From contig NZ_JACDUL010000002.1 of the NCBI RefSeq assembly GCF_013760955.1, positions 194,719 through 258,718 of the forward strand: DNA of 64,000 nt, in the 5' to 3' direction. The translations under genes were made by a program, and so were the position numbers. The notes beneath the pieces were generated by a model that searched no databases, had not been told where the DNA came from, and saw nothing but the letters and a program-made list of their open reading frames with translations. Below are positions 8,866 through 17,286 of this stretch, piece by piece (the stretch's first letter is position 1; every line of letters begins with the position of its first letter). This DNA is from Methanococcus maripaludis. GTDB lineage: Archaea > AGJL01 > Methanococci > Methanococcales > Methanococcaceae.

Positions 8866-9936
8866 TTATATTTCTAAAATCTTAACATTTTCGGATAATT
8901 TAGATATTCCAACACCATTATTTATTATTTTTCCAACTTCAAAGGCGTAAACGTTATTTTCTTCAAATTTCTGAATTAATTTATATTTATATTCTGGTTT
9001 TGTGGAAATTAAAAGACCGCCGGCAGTTTCAGCACCCTTTCCACAGCAAAGACCATGTCCAAACAGTGAAGCAAGTTCTGGAGTTCCCTTAATTACTGGA
9101 AGGCAGGATATTTCAATTTCTACATTGCTTTGTTCAGCCATTTCCTGACTGTGACCTAAAATACCAAATCCTGTAACATCAGTCATTGCATTTGCAATTT
9201 TTTCGCCCAACTCATTTTCAAGTTCTCTTAAATGTAAAAGAGCTATTCTATTAGACGTTGTCATCAGTTCAATGGTTTTTTCAAAGATGTATTTTTGTTC
9301 TTCTTTTGGGATATCGATTAAATCTTCAAATTCTTCAGTAACTCTAGATAGTGCCATTGCACTCTGGTTTCCAAGCGGTTTTGTAAGAATTAATACATCG
9401 CCCTTTTTACATCCTGCTTTTGTAAGGATATCTTCTTCTTTTCCTACACCAGTAATTGCGCCACCAATCAAAGGCCAGGGGTTTAAAATGGTATGTCCAC
9501 CAATAATTGTGGTATCGTTTTCTCGGCAGAAGTCCTGAAAACCCTGAAGCATTTTTTTCGCAACGCTTACAGGAAGTTCTGGAGGAATTCCAAGAAATAC
9601 AAGTCCGCCAATAACTTCGGAAATTCCCATTGCATATACATCACTGGTAGAATTACATGCAGCAATTCGTCCTTGAAGGTAAGGGTCATCTACAATTGGT
9701 GTGAAAACGTCAATTGTTTTTACAATTGCCATTCCATTTTTTATAACTACTGCGGCATCGTCTCCGAGGCCAACTTTCGTATTTTTTAAATCATCTTCAG
9801 AAATTATGCCTTTTACTAAATTTTCAAGTTCGGTGTCTGGAAGTTTACAAGCTCATCCGTGTAATGTAACCATTTGAGTTAATTTTATTTCCTCTTCGAT
9901 TTTACCACCTTTGAGGTATATTTTTAAACATTTCAT
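8866..9936 (-). CDS. selD: Selenide, water dikinase (selenophosphate synthetase), selenocysteine-containing
   Basis: Makes selenophosphate from selenide and ATP for selenocysteine-tRNA and selenouridine. The full reading is 356 residues with an in-frame UGA at 9853-9855 (codon 28) in the context LHG-U-ACKLP. The codon falls at the Cys or Sec nucleophile position of SelD. A conventional reading would begin only at 9732 and lose the glycine-rich N-terminus and the VGLGDDAAVV metal/ATP-binding motif. Later motifs AACNSTSDVYAMG and TDVTGFGILGH are intact. A SECIS hairpin follows the stop. The start is not certain: ATG at 9936 has no clear ribosome binding site, while a good AAAGGTGG site precedes an ATC at codon 13. 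Confidence 0.93.
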
Positions 9937-9953
9937 ATATCATGTATTTTCAA

Positions 9954-10532
9954 CTATTCATGCTTTTTCTTATTTCTTGGCATGCATATCAATTCTCTTA
10001 ATTCAATATCAAAAAATGTATTCATATTTGACGGCAAAATAACGACTGCAGAATCAGCACCTCTGCTACTTCCACCTATTGCAATAATTTCTTTTTTCGT
10101 TGAAACAAGCCCTGCATCAGCAGCCATCACTGTTACCTCATAGCATACTTTAACGCCCTGTCCGAGTGTTTTTAATGTCTGTGCAATAACTTCTACTGGC
10201 CCATATCCACCAAGTCTTTTTGAAATTCCTCGTTCAACACCGCTTAAAGCGTGAGTTCCGCTAAATACTTTTGCACCCCGTTTTTCGAGGTCTTTTTTAA
10301 TATTTTCAGGCATTGCTACAATATCGGGCCCAGAAAAGCCCCGATGATAGGTTACAACAACCACATTTACATTTAAATTTTCTTTTTCTAAACTATCAAG
10401 TAACATTTTTGCAGTTTCACCATATGAAGAAGCTACAACAATGTCAAAAATTCCTAATTTAGCCCGTTCTACTGCATATTTTAAGGTATTTTCTGTATTT
10501 TCAACCCCTGCATACTCAAAATACTCAGTCAT
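9954..10532 (-). CDS. Pyruvate kinase alpha/beta-domain-like protein (COG1751 type)
   Basis: A protein of 192 residues that resembles the C-terminal alpha/beta domain of pyruvate kinase as a free-standing protein. It shows the Rossmann-like VASSYGETAKMLLDSL segment near residue 35, VVVTYHRGFSGPD and EIIAIGGSSRGADSAVV. No catalytic barrel is present, so it is not a pyruvate kinase; the family's function is unknown. The ATG at 10532 follows AGGTGAG by a normal spacing, better than the GTG three codons upstream. It overlaps nothing and lies 9 bases downstream of rnz on the same strand. Confidence 0.8.
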   Translation of the reverse strand: MTEYFEYAGVENTENTLKYAVERAKLGIFDIVVASSYGETAKMLLDSLEKENLNVNVVVVTYHRGFSGPDIVAMPENIKKDLEKRGAKVFSGTHALSGVERGISKRLGGYGPVEVIAQTLKTLGQGVKVCYEVTVMAADAGLVSTKKEIIAIGGSSRGADSAVVILPSNMNTFFDIELRELICMPRNKKKHE

Positions 10533-10541
10533 TTGTCTCAC

Positions 10542-11474
10542 CTATTTTCCTTTTAATGAATATTCCATTAAATCTTCTGCAATCAGTATGTGTAAATCCG
10601 GATGTTCTGCTTTAAATTCAACAATGTCTTTTTCATAAGCAGATATTTCGTCATATCTTGCCGATATATGTGTTAATATTACAGTATTCACGCCAGAAAG
10701 TTTTGCAATGTTTAATGCGTCACTAACGGTCGAATGTAATGTTTCTTTTGCATTTTTATCCATTGATTTATCAAAAGTTGCTTCATGAATTAACGTCGTG
10801 CATTTTAATTCTTTTAAAAATTCAGCAAATTCATTCAAGGGAATAGTATCCCCACTGTATCCTACGCAAATCCCTTTTTTTGGGGGAACTGTAACGTCAT
10901 CTGGAGTTATTATTTTTCCGTTGAGTTCAATATTAAAACCATCTTTTAACCTTTTTAAATCAGGCCCGATCTCAATTCCCAATTTATTTACTTTTTCCAA
11001 ATCCATTCTAGGTTTTTTAACCTGTTTGAATACATATGCAAGTGCAGGAACGGAGTGAACTACTGGAAAACTGAATACTTCGTAATTATCACTTGAAATT
11101 ATCTTTTCAGGGGACTTTGCAGATATTTCATAGACATTTATTGGGTAATCGATTGAATGGTAGCCCACATTTAATATATTTTCAATCATTTTTGCAGTTT
11201 CTTTTGGCCCGTATATGTTCAATGGCTTTGTTCTGCCCTGAAATGCAATTGATTGCATAAGTCCGGGGATTCCTAAGATATGGTCGCCGTGCAAGTGTGA
11301 AATAAAGATATTATTAATTTTCATCGGAGATACATCTGTAAAAATAATCTGTCTTTGTGTATTTTCACCACAATCAAACAAGAATATCTCTCCATCAAAT
11401 TTTAAGGAAATTGATGGATGGGCCCTATATTTGGTGGGTATTGCCGCTCCGGTTCCAAGAAAAGTTAGTTTCAT
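10542..11474 (-). CDS. rnz: Ribonuclease Z (tRNA 3' endonuclease)
   Basis: Cuts the 3' trailer from tRNA precursors. A 310-residue short-form RNase Z of the metallo-beta-lactamase fold: [13 protein letters not shown] at the N-terminus, the zinc motif HLHGDH at residues 60-65, GYSGDT near 210, and LIHEATFD and LTHISARY toward the C-terminus. The full catalytic set is visible. The ATG at 11474 follows TGTGAAAAT. It heads a two-gene minus-strand unit with the downstream COG1751-like gene. CCA addition is done by the cca gene at 46.8 kb. Confidence 0.95.
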   Translation of the reverse strand: MKLTFLGTGAAIPTKYRAHPSISLKFDGEIFLFDCGENTQRQIIFTDVSPMKINNIFISHLHGDHILGIPGLMQSIAFQGRTKPLNIYGPKETAKMIENILNVGYHSIDYPINVYEISAKSPEKIISSDNYEVFSFPVVHSVPALAYVFKQVKKPRMDLEKVNKLGIEIGPDLKRLKDGFNIELNGKIITPDDVTVPPKKGICVGYSGDTIPLNEFAEFLKELKCTTLIHEATFDKSMDKNAKETLHSTVSDALNIAKLSGVNTVILTHISARYDEISAYEKDIVEFKAEHPDLHILIAEDLMEYSLKGK

Positions 11475-11501
11475 ATTTTCACATATATTTTATTAATTAC
11501 T

Positions 11502-11894
11502 TTAAATTAAATTGTTTATCAGTTCATCGGCATCTTTTTCATCTATTTCATCTACCCATTTGCAAACATCCCGACTCCATTCACTCATGGTTTTTTTAAT
11601 CCGTTCTTTGACGTCTGCAAAAGGAACGGCTTCGTATTTATAGTAATAGCCACCTTCTTTGATATTAATCTGTTTTCTAATGATGATACCTGCATTCATC
11701 AAACTCTGTGCAGACCTTTGAATCGTGCTTCTTTCCCTATTCAGTGATTCTGCAATTTCATTTATTTTTGCAGGCTTACACTTTAAAATTTCAAAATAGA
11801 CTGCAACGTCAAATGCTTTCAGTCCAAACACACAACACATTATTGTTTCAAGAGTAAATGTGCTGCAAGGCATATTAAGTACCAATTTGCTCAT
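11502..11894 (-). CDS. HTH transcriptional regulator (TrmB/ArsR-like winged helix)
   Basis: A 130-residue protein with a central winged helix: FDVAVYFEILKCKPAKINEI, then the recognition part ESLNRERSTIQRSAQSLMNA and a wing near IIIRKQINIKEGGYYYKYEA. The pattern is typical of archaeal TrmB-type and related regulators, without the sugar-binding C-terminal domain. Four cysteines near the N-terminus (CSTF and MCC, plus one further on) could sense redox state or bind metal, but this is a guess. It is divergent from the CBS-protein gene. An inverted repeat in the 183-base gap could be its operator. Confidence 0.75.
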   Translation of the reverse strand: MSKLVLNMPCSTFTLETIMCCVFGLKAFDVAVYFEILKCKPAKINEIAESLNRERSTIQRSAQSLMNAGIIIRKQINIKEGGYYYKYEAVPFADVKERIKKTMSEWSRDVCKWVDEIDEKDADELINNLI

Positions 11895-12005
11895 TACACC
11901 ACCAAAGAATATAATCTATGAGTTTCATTATATAATGTGAATTCAAAAATAGATTCATTGAATTTGAAATACATGACATTTTACGCTAGTTCATAATTAA
12001 GGCGG

Positions 12006-12024
12006 ATGTGTCACAATTACACAT
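12006..12024. promoter_or_regulatory. Inverted repeat, possible operator in the regulator/CBS intergenic region
   Basis: ATGTGT and ACACAT separated by 7 bases form a perfect 6-bp dyad. It lies upstream of an AT-rich TATA-like stretch (about 12037-12052) that precedes the CBS gene, and 112 bases from the start of the divergent HTH regulator. A binding site for that regulator is a reasonable guess and nothing more. Confidence 0.3.
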
Positions 12025-12077
12025 TTCTTTATTTTAATTAATATATTAATCTATCGAAAAAAAGTGAGTGGAGTGTT

Positions 12078-12458
12078 ATGAAAGTAAAAGAATTGATGAA
12101 TCCGACGATTTTTACCATTGATGGGGAAAAAAGCTTATTTGAAGCATTTAAATTAATGAACAATAAGGGCGTTAAACGGGTTTTTGTAAGAATTGATGAA
12201 AATATCGATGGAGTAATAACCTACAGGGATTTGGCACATATATTCTTTGAAAAAGGAGTTTTTGAATTAATGGACGTTACATTGAAAGACGTTTCGACAA
12301 AAGAAATATTAACAATAGACGAAAATGCAGATGTAAAACATGCTGCACAGATAATGCTCCATGCGGATGTTTCCGGACTTTTGGTAATCGATGAGAAAAC
12401 AGATGCAGTTGGAGTTATTTCTCAGACAGATATATTGCGTTCACTAGTTAAAGGATAA
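12078..12458 (+). CDS. CBS-domain protein
   Basis: A 126-residue protein made of two CBS domains in tandem: MNPTIFTIDGEKSLFEAFKLM at the N-terminus and STKEILTIDENADVKHAAQIM from about residue 73, each ending in the typical GVI(S/T) strand (GVITYRDLAHI and GVISQTDILRSL). Such pairs bind adenosine nucleotides, AMP or SAM and regulate partners. No enzyme domain is attached, so the partner is unknown. The start ATG is preceded by GTGGAGTG. The DedA-like gene begins 15 bases downstream, so both are probably on one mRNA. Confidence 0.88.
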   Translation: MKVKELMNPTIFTIDGEKSLFEAFKLMNNKGVKRVFVRIDENIDGVITYRDLAHIFFEKGVFELMDVTLKDVSTKEILTIDENADVKHAAQIMLHADVSGLLVIDEKTDAVGVISQTDILRSLVKG

Positions 12459-12473
12459 AAATAAAGGTGTATT

Positions 12474-12956
12474 ATGGATATTTACCAATTTGCAGAATAT
12501 ATTGTACTTAACTACGGATATTTTGGAATATTTTTAATTGCATTTACTGAAGCGGTAATTCAACCCGTAATTCCAGACATATTTATTATCGGCGCTGCAG
12601 CTTTCGGATTAGATTCTGTAACATGCGCCTTTGTAGCTTCTTTTGGGTCACTTACCGGGGGATACACAGGTTATTTTCTTGGAAAAAAACTTGGAACAAA
12701 TGCATTTCTAAAAATTTTCAAAGAAAAAAATTTTATCAAAGGAAAAGCGTTTTTCGAAAAATTTGGAGTTTGGGGCGTTGCGATTGCAGGTTTTACCCCA
12801 ATTCCATACAAGGTGTTTGCATGGCTTGCAGGCATATTTAAAATGAATCTTCTGTCATTTGGTGCAGGAACACTTCTTGGAAGAATTCCAAGGTTTTTGC
12901 TTGTCGCATACTTTGGTTACAGTTTAGGAATGTTATTTGGCTTGCATACACCTTAA
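12474..12956 (+). CDS. DedA/VTT-family membrane protein
   Basis: An integral membrane protein of 160 residues with the SNARE-associated (VTT) domain: [20 protein letters not shown], then the glycine-rich [17 protein letters not shown], a basic loop, [15 protein letters not shown] (the conserved F-x-P-x-P-x-K type motif) and [17 protein letters not shown]. It is closest to the short YqaA-like branch. These proteins take part in lipid scrambling or membrane homeostasis; the substrate here is unknown. Starts 15 bases after the CBS gene and converges on a minus-strand gene. Confidence 0.85.
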   Translation: MDIYQFAEYIVLNYGYFGIFLIAFTEAVIQPVIPDIFIIGAAAFGLDSVTCAFVASFGSLTGGYTGYFLGKKLGTNAFLKIFKEKNFIKGKAFFEKFGVWGVAIAGFTPIPYKVFAWLAGIFKMNLLSFGAGTLLGRIPRFLLVAYFGYSLGMLFGLHTP

Positions 12957-12984
12957 TTGACTTAAAAAATAATTTTAAAATTGA

Positions 12985-13413
12985 TTACATTCCTAATATT
13001 TCCCTATCTTCCGTATTTTCAAGCGTTACCGAAATACTCAAGAAATCTTCGGCCCATTTTGAACTTTGGGTAAATGAGTAAATTATGTCGTTTTTTACCC
13101 AATACATTGTAAATATTGCCAGTTTTCCGATATGCTTTTCAAAAGACCTTATTTTATTGTTAAATTCAACAATTTTTTCATCAGAATCTGTTGTCGGGAT
13201 TATGTTTGATTTTATATGTGCGTCTTTAAAAATTTCTTCCCTAACAAATATTATGGATGCTTTTTCAAAAATTGCGATTTTCAAAAAATCTTTCCAATTA
13301 TCCCCTTCCCAAGCAATATTTGGGAAATCTTCAGGAATATCCTGAGTAGGATAAATTTGGAGTTCATTTTCGATTAAATACTTTTTTATGTCCCTGGTTT
13401 CTGCTAAATCCAT
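12985..13413 (-). CDS. Hypothetical protein (142 residues)
   Basis: Not recognised. An acidic, soluble, mixed alpha/beta-looking chain with repeated aromatic residues (IAWEGDNWKDFL, FTMYWVKNDIIYSFTQSSKWAED). It has no signal peptide, membrane segment, Cys cluster or nucleotide-binding motif. The ATG at 13413 has a good GGGGGAT site, so it is very likely translated. It stands between the DedA-like gene (convergent) and the iron-sulfur flavoprotein gene (same strand, 38 bases upstream), which could place it at the end of that transcript. Confidence 0.65.
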   Translation of the reverse strand: MDLAETRDIKKYLIENELQIYPTQDIPEDFPNIAWEGDNWKDFLKIAIFEKASIIFVREEIFKDAHIKSNIIPTTDSDEKIVEFNNKIRSFEKHIGKLAIFTMYWVKNDIIYSFTQSSKWAEDFLSISVTLENTEDREILGM

Positions 13414-13451
13414 AAAATCCCCCAGATTAGTTAAAATAAATTATAAATATG

Positions 13452-14033
13452 TTATAATTTCATTTTTTTCAAAACTTCAGCTACTCTTTTTCCAGTATTT
13501 CTTGAAGTTTCGATTCCAGGATTATCTTCTTTTGTATCTTCTGGTGATTTTCCTTGCCCCGTTCCACCGTAGTGTGCAGTAGGTTCGCTATCTCCAACTA
13601 CAATCATTGACTGTATCAAGAAAAAGTCGTGAATCTGCCTTATTGTAGTTTCCTGACCGCCGTTTCTTGAAGCACCGACTGAAATTGCTGCACCAACTTT
13701 ATATTTTAATTTAAAACCTGCCCTTAGCGGTCTTGATCTATCAATTAACATTTTTGTCTGTGCAGAAACTCCTCCAAAGTAAACAGGAGATCCAACTATT
13801 ATTCCATCCGCTTCTTCAATTTTTTCCAAAATTTCTTCCATATCATCTACAATAATACATCCTTCTTCTTTTTTGCACATATCACATGCAATACACGGGT
13901 TTAACTCAAGACCTGAGAGTGAAATAAATTCTGTTTCAAAACCTTCCTTTTCGGCAGCTTTTAGTGCTTCTTTTACTAGATTGCTTGTATTTCCGTTTTT
14001 TCTTGGTGAACCGCTTATTCCAAGTATCTTCAA
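13452..14033 (-). CDS. Iron-sulfur flavoprotein (Isf-like NADPH-dependent FMN reductase family)
   Basis: A 193-residue flavodoxin-fold protein. The FMN phosphate loop GSPRKNGNTSNLV is at residues 8-20. A compact Cys motif C47-X2-C50-X2-C53-X5-C59 is typical of archaeal Isf proteins, which bind one 4Fe-4S cluster next to FMN and pass electrons in oxygen or peroxide defence. The DGIIVGSPVYFGGVSAQTK segment is the second flavin loop. It starts with TTG behind a GAGGCGAT site. The physiological partner is not evident from its neighbours. Confidence 0.87.
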   Translation of the reverse strand: MKILGISGSPRKNGNTSNLVKEALKAAEKEGFETEFISLSGLELNPCIACDMCKKEEGCIIVDDMEEILEKIEEADGIIVGSPVYFGGVSAQTKMLIDRSRPLRAGFKLKYKVGAAISVGASRNGGQETTIRQIHDFFLIQSMIVVGDSEPTAHYGGTGQGKSPEDTKEDNPGIETSRNTGKRVAEVLKKMKL

Positions 14034-14108
14034 AAAAATCGCCTCTTCAAAAAAATCTTGTTAAAAATCAAAGAAGTTTAATGTAAAAATAGAATAAATG
14101 CTTATCGG

Positions 14109-14303
14109 TTATCTTTTGGATTTAAGTTCTAAAAGGGAAATTCCACCGACACCGACATTTTCATCAGTATTTTCTTTTATAAATACGATAAATTTTTCTT
14201 CTGGAAGTCCAATTATCTCGCTTGCAGATTTCGTAAATTCCTTAATTAATTTTTCTTTCTGTTCTTTACTCACAGATCCAGCTTCTATTGTAATTACAGG
14301 CAT
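14109..14303 (-). CDS. 4-oxalocrotonate tautomerase-family protein
   Basis: A 64-residue tautomerase with the typical Met-Pro start: after Met removal the N-terminal Pro1 is the catalytic base (MPVITIEAGSVSKEQKEKLI). The start is the ATG at 14303, which keeps Pro next to Met and has GGTG 7 bases upstream; the GTG three codons earlier overlaps that site and would bury the proline. The helix EKLIKEFTKSASEIIG and the strand FIVFIKEN follow the family fold. The substrate in methanogens is unknown. Confidence 0.85.
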   Translation of the reverse strand: MPVITIEAGSVSKEQKEKLIKEFTKSASEIIGLPEEKFIVFIKENTDENVGVGGISLLELKSKR

Positions 14304-14338
14304 TTTTTTCACCAGATTTCATTCTTAAATATTAATAA

Positions 14339-14716
14339 TTAAAGATCATATACAGATCTTGCTTTCAAAATTACAACTGAAGGATCCATTAATCCGGTTT
14401 CGACCACATTTGAACAGGATGCATAGCCTAAAAGTTCTACTTGAACTTTGCCAACTACGGATTCTGTTTCGTCACAGCTTTTTGAATATCCGCTTTGGTT
14501 ATTAATTGATATCTTCTTTATTTGAACGATTAACCCCTCAGTTCCAGAAATTACGTCTTCTTTTGAAACATTTGTAACAAATAAAAAATCTCCAACCTTT
14601 GAAGATTCTAATACCAATAAATTACAAATATTCTTCAAATTTAATGTTTTTATGTGGTTTTTTACAATTTCAGAAATTGCATAAGGTCCCACTCCCGTCA
14701 AAGCTAGTGCTTTCAT
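14339..14716 (-). CDS. DUF473-type conserved archaeal protein
   Basis: A 125-residue protein beginning MKALALTGVGPYAISEI, which I place in the methanogen family DUF473 from memory of its N-terminal pattern. It is soluble and mostly beta-strand in character (GLIVQIKKISINN, VGKVQVELLGYASCSNVVE). No catalytic motif is visible. It lies between the tautomerase and PAC2 genes on one strand, 18 bases behind PAC2, which suggests co-transcription. Function unknown. Confidence 0.65.
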   Translation of the reverse strand: MKALALTGVGPYAISEIVKNHIKTLNLKNICNLLVLESSKVGDFLFVTNVSKEDVISGTEGLIVQIKKISINNQSGYSKSCDETESVVGKVQVELLGYASCSNVVETGLMDPSVVILKARSVYDL

Positions 14717-14734
14717 GATATCACTTTTTTAATT

Positions 14735-15442
14735 TTACATATACATTGGATTTTCAGTTTTTGGCTTTGACATTAATTTTGCATGTTCTTTTGCGAGGCT
14801 TTTCATTTTTTCCTCTATATTTTCAGCTTCTTTTATCAGTTCTTCAGTGTCAGCATCTAAATTGTATTTTTTATTTAAGTTTTCAATTATTTTAGACGCT
14901 CCTCGTGGGTCAGGCCTTAACCCAACCGTTTCAGTAATTAAACATGCAGCCCGAATATCCTCTTCATTGCAGCAGTTCATAAGCGCTCCCGGAATTCCCC
15001 CAACCATTCCAAGCTGTAATGCAGGGGTATCTTCATCCACAATTGAATTTAAAACGTCTTCAGACGATGAAACCCAGAATGATTTTTCGGGATTCATCGA
15101 TGCAAATCCTTCCAGTGTTACAACCATTTTTGGATTTATTTTCTTTAAATGTTCAGAAATCATGGTTGACATGGAATATACTAATTCAGGAGGGATCATT
15201 ACGTCTGAAAAAAATACTATCAAATCATCGCGAGCGTATACTCTAACAGGAGGATATGCAATTCCTTCTTCGACAATCATTATTTCTGGAAGCTTTGGGT
15301 CTTCAATATAGCCAATATATTCCAGTTTTAAGTTTTTTAAAATATGGTACGAAGCAATGCTTCCAACAAGGCCGATACCTGGAAAACCAGTAATTACGAG
15401 AGGTTCTTTATACATTATTTCTTTTTTAGAAACATATTCCAT
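14735..15442 (-). CDS. PAC2-family protein (proteasome assembly chaperone-like)
   Basis: A 235-residue protein of the archaeal PAC2 family: PLVITGFPGIGLVGSIASYH at the N-terminus, IAYPPVRVYARDDLIVFFSD, and VVTLEGFASMN followed by LGMVGGIPGALMNCC. Eukaryotic PAC2 relatives help assemble 20S proteasomes; whether the archaeal proteins do so is not settled. The C-terminus is a charged helix of about 35 residues. The start is ATG at 15442, which has GGGGGAT in front; longer reading frames upstream run into the divergent cobY promoter region and lack the family pattern. Confidence 0.83.
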   Translation of the reverse strand: MEYVSKKEIMYKEPLVITGFPGIGLVGSIASYHILKNLKLEYIGYIEDPKLPEIMIVEEGIAYPPVRVYARDDLIVFFSDVMIPPELVYSMSTMISEHLKKINPKMVVTLEGFASMNPEKSFWVSSSEDVLNSIVDEDTPALQLGMVGGIPGALMNCCNEEDIRAACLITETVGLRPDPRGASKIIENLNKKYNLDADTEELIKEAENIEEKMKSLAKEHAKLMSKPKTENPMYM

Positions 15443-15525
15443 AATTATCCCCCGAATTGATAATGACACATTTAAATATGTTTTTGGAGTTATATAAATC
15501 ATACTAATCATGTTTGCGTGAAAAA

Positions 15526-16134
15526 ATGGATGCACTAATTATGGCGGGCGGAAAAGGAACGCGGTTGGAAGAAAATGTGGAAAAACCGATTCTAAACATT
15601 TGTGGAAAACCTATGATCGATTATGTTATTGACTCACTTTTAAAATCAGAAATCAAAAAAATATATGTTGCAGTATCAAATCATACTCCAAAAACAAAAG
15701 AATATTTAGAAAAAAAATATTGTGCAAACCAAAATTATAATCAAAAGGTAAATATAATTTGTACATCTGGAACAGATTATGTGGATGACCTAAATGAATG
15801 TATAGAATTTTTTAAAGAACCATTTTTAATTTTATCGAGTGATATCCCCACAATTAAGACGAAAGTTATTAATAGTATAATAAATGAGTATCTAATTGTT
15901 AACAATTCTTGTAATCGCATAGAGTCCTTTTGTGTAGTCACAAAACATGAGGACTATGTTGGAACGCCCTCATTTGATATGGGTGGATACATACCGTTAG
16001 GTATCAATATATTAACTCCAAAATATGGGGAACAGATCGAAACTCTCCATGTTGTTAAAGATATTATTGTAAATGTCAATACCCTTTCCGATAAAAAACT
16101 GGTCGAAACCCTAATTAATAAGGTGGTTGAATGA
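15526..16134 (+). CDS. cobY: Adenosylcobinamide-phosphate guanylyltransferase (CobY)
   Basis: Activates adenosylcobinamide phosphate with GTP in the late part of cobamide synthesis; CobY is the archaeal replacement for bacterial CobU. The nucleotidyltransferase signature AGGKGTR lies at residues 7-13, followed by EKPILNICGKPMIDYV and LSSDIPTIKTK. The 202 residues match the archaeal length. The start MDALIMAGG at 15526 fits the family; an in-frame TTG four codons upstream adds nothing conserved. The next step is done by CobS, encoded at 36.0 kb. The PRC-barrel gene overlaps its stop (ATGA). Confidence 0.92.
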   Translation: MDALIMAGGKGTRLEENVEKPILNICGKPMIDYVIDSLLKSEIKKIYVAVSNHTPKTKEYLEKKYCANQNYNQKVNIICTSGTDYVDDLNECIEFFKEPFLILSSDIPTIKTKVINSIINEYLIVNNSCNRIESFCVVTKHEDYVGTPSFDMGGYIPLGINILTPKYGEQIETLHVVKDIIVNVNTLSDKKLVETLINKVVE

Positions 16135-16379
16135 AATTATCCTTCAAATCATTAAATGGTAGATCTATTGTAGGCAGCTTAGGTAGTATCATCGGTACTG
16201 TTGATGATATCGTAATTGATGAAAAAACAGGCAGAATAATTTCATTAAATATTGAACCTTCAGAACAAAGTCCAATTTCCCCCTCATCAGAAAACTATTC
16301 TTTTGTTCCATACAGAACAGTAACTGCAATCAGGGACGTTGTTGTTATTGATGAAACAAAGATAAATGCTAAAGCTTAA
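16131..16379 (+). CDS. PRC-barrel domain protein
   Basis: An 82-residue protein that is one PRC-barrel: the small beta-barrel pattern GRSIVGSLGSIIGTVDDIVI, followed by ISLNIEP, FVPYRTVTAI and VVVIDE. PRC-barrels occur in RimM (16S rRNA processing), photosynthetic reaction centres and small archaeal proteins of unknown role. Its ATG overlaps the cobY stop (ATGA), which implies translational coupling, although no link with cobamide synthesis is known. Confidence 0.82.
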   Translation: MKLSFKSLNGRSIVGSLGSIIGTVDDIVIDEKTGRIISLNIEPSEQSPISPSSENYSFVPYRTVTAIRDVVVIDETKINAKA

Positions 16380-16430
16380 TTACTTCTTTTACTATTTTTT
16401 AATAATTACCCATTTTGTATGGTGGTTTTA

Positions 16431-17264
16431 ATGAAATTTACAAAAATGCATGGTTTAGGCAACGATTATATCTACGTAGATGCTACCTCACAAAAAATTG
16501 AAAATCCAAACGAAATTTCAAGATTTGTGAGTGACAGGCACTTTGGAATCGGGTCAGATGGTCTTGTATTAATTCTTCCTTCAGAAATAGCTGACTTTAA
16601 AATGAGAATGTTTAATTCAGATGGTTCAGAAGCTGAAATGTGTGGTAATGCAATTCGTTGCGTTGGAAAGTTCGTTTATGATAAAAAAATGACCGATAAA
16701 TCAACAATTACGATTGAAACACTTGCAGGAATAAAGGTTCTTGAAATGACTGTCGAAAATGACAAGGTAGTTTTGGTAAAAGTCGATATGGGAGAACCAA
16801 TCTTAAAAGCAGAAACAATTCCTGTTTTAAGTGAAAAACACCCTGTAATCGATGAAGAAATAACTGCAAAAGATTACTGCTACAATTTCACCTGCGTTTC
16901 AATGGGGAACCCGCATGCAATAACATATATTGAAAATGTAAGCGAATTCCCTCTTGAAAAAATCGGCCCATTATTTGAATTTCACGAAAAATTCCCAAGA
17001 AAAACAAATGTCGAGTTCGTTGAATTAATCGATGATTCTACTATTAAAATGAGAGTTTGGGAAAGAGGTGCTGGGGAAACGCTTGCTTGCGGAACTGGAG
17101 CTTGCGCAGTTTTAGTTGCTTCCGTTTTAAAAGGATATGTTGGTAGAAAAGCAACAGTCAAACTTCTCGGTGGAGATTTAACAATTGAATGGAATGAGAG
17201 TGACAATCACATCTACATGACCGGTCCAGCAACAACCGTCTTTGAAGGAGAAATTGATATTTAA
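16431..17264 (+). CDS. dapF: Diaminopimelate epimerase
   Basis: Converts LL-diaminopimelate to the meso form, the last step before lysine. A 277-residue protein with both catalytic cysteines: C71 in [10 protein letters not shown] and C220 in [11 protein letters not shown]. The start [13 protein letters not shown] at 16431 has GGTGG 6 bases upstream; the GTG and ATG codons before it overlap that site. The dapB gene of the same pathway lies at 22.2 kb. Methanococci use the LL-DAP aminotransferase route, so only meso-DAP for lysine is needed, with no peptidoglycan. Confidence 0.96.
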
Positions 17265-17286
17265 TTAAAAGTAAATAAAAAAAAAC

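Noticed and set aside
8866-9732. selD as a short gene starting at 9732
   Set aside because: It would lack the nucleophile and the glycine-rich N-terminus. Read through the UGA the missing part is found in frame, and a SECIS follows the stop.
9954-10532. True pyruvate kinase
   Set aside because: The catalytic TIM barrel is missing; only the C-terminal alpha/beta domain is present.
10542-11474. rnz as a generic metallo-beta-lactamase or arylsulfatase
   Set aside because: HLHGDH, GYSGDT and the C-terminal LTHISARY together with the length of 310 residues fit short-form RNase Z.
15443-15535. Longer PAC2 start extending toward the cobY promoter
   Set aside because: The extra residues are hydrophobic and outside the family pattern, and the internal ATG at 15442 has a strong GGGGGAT site.
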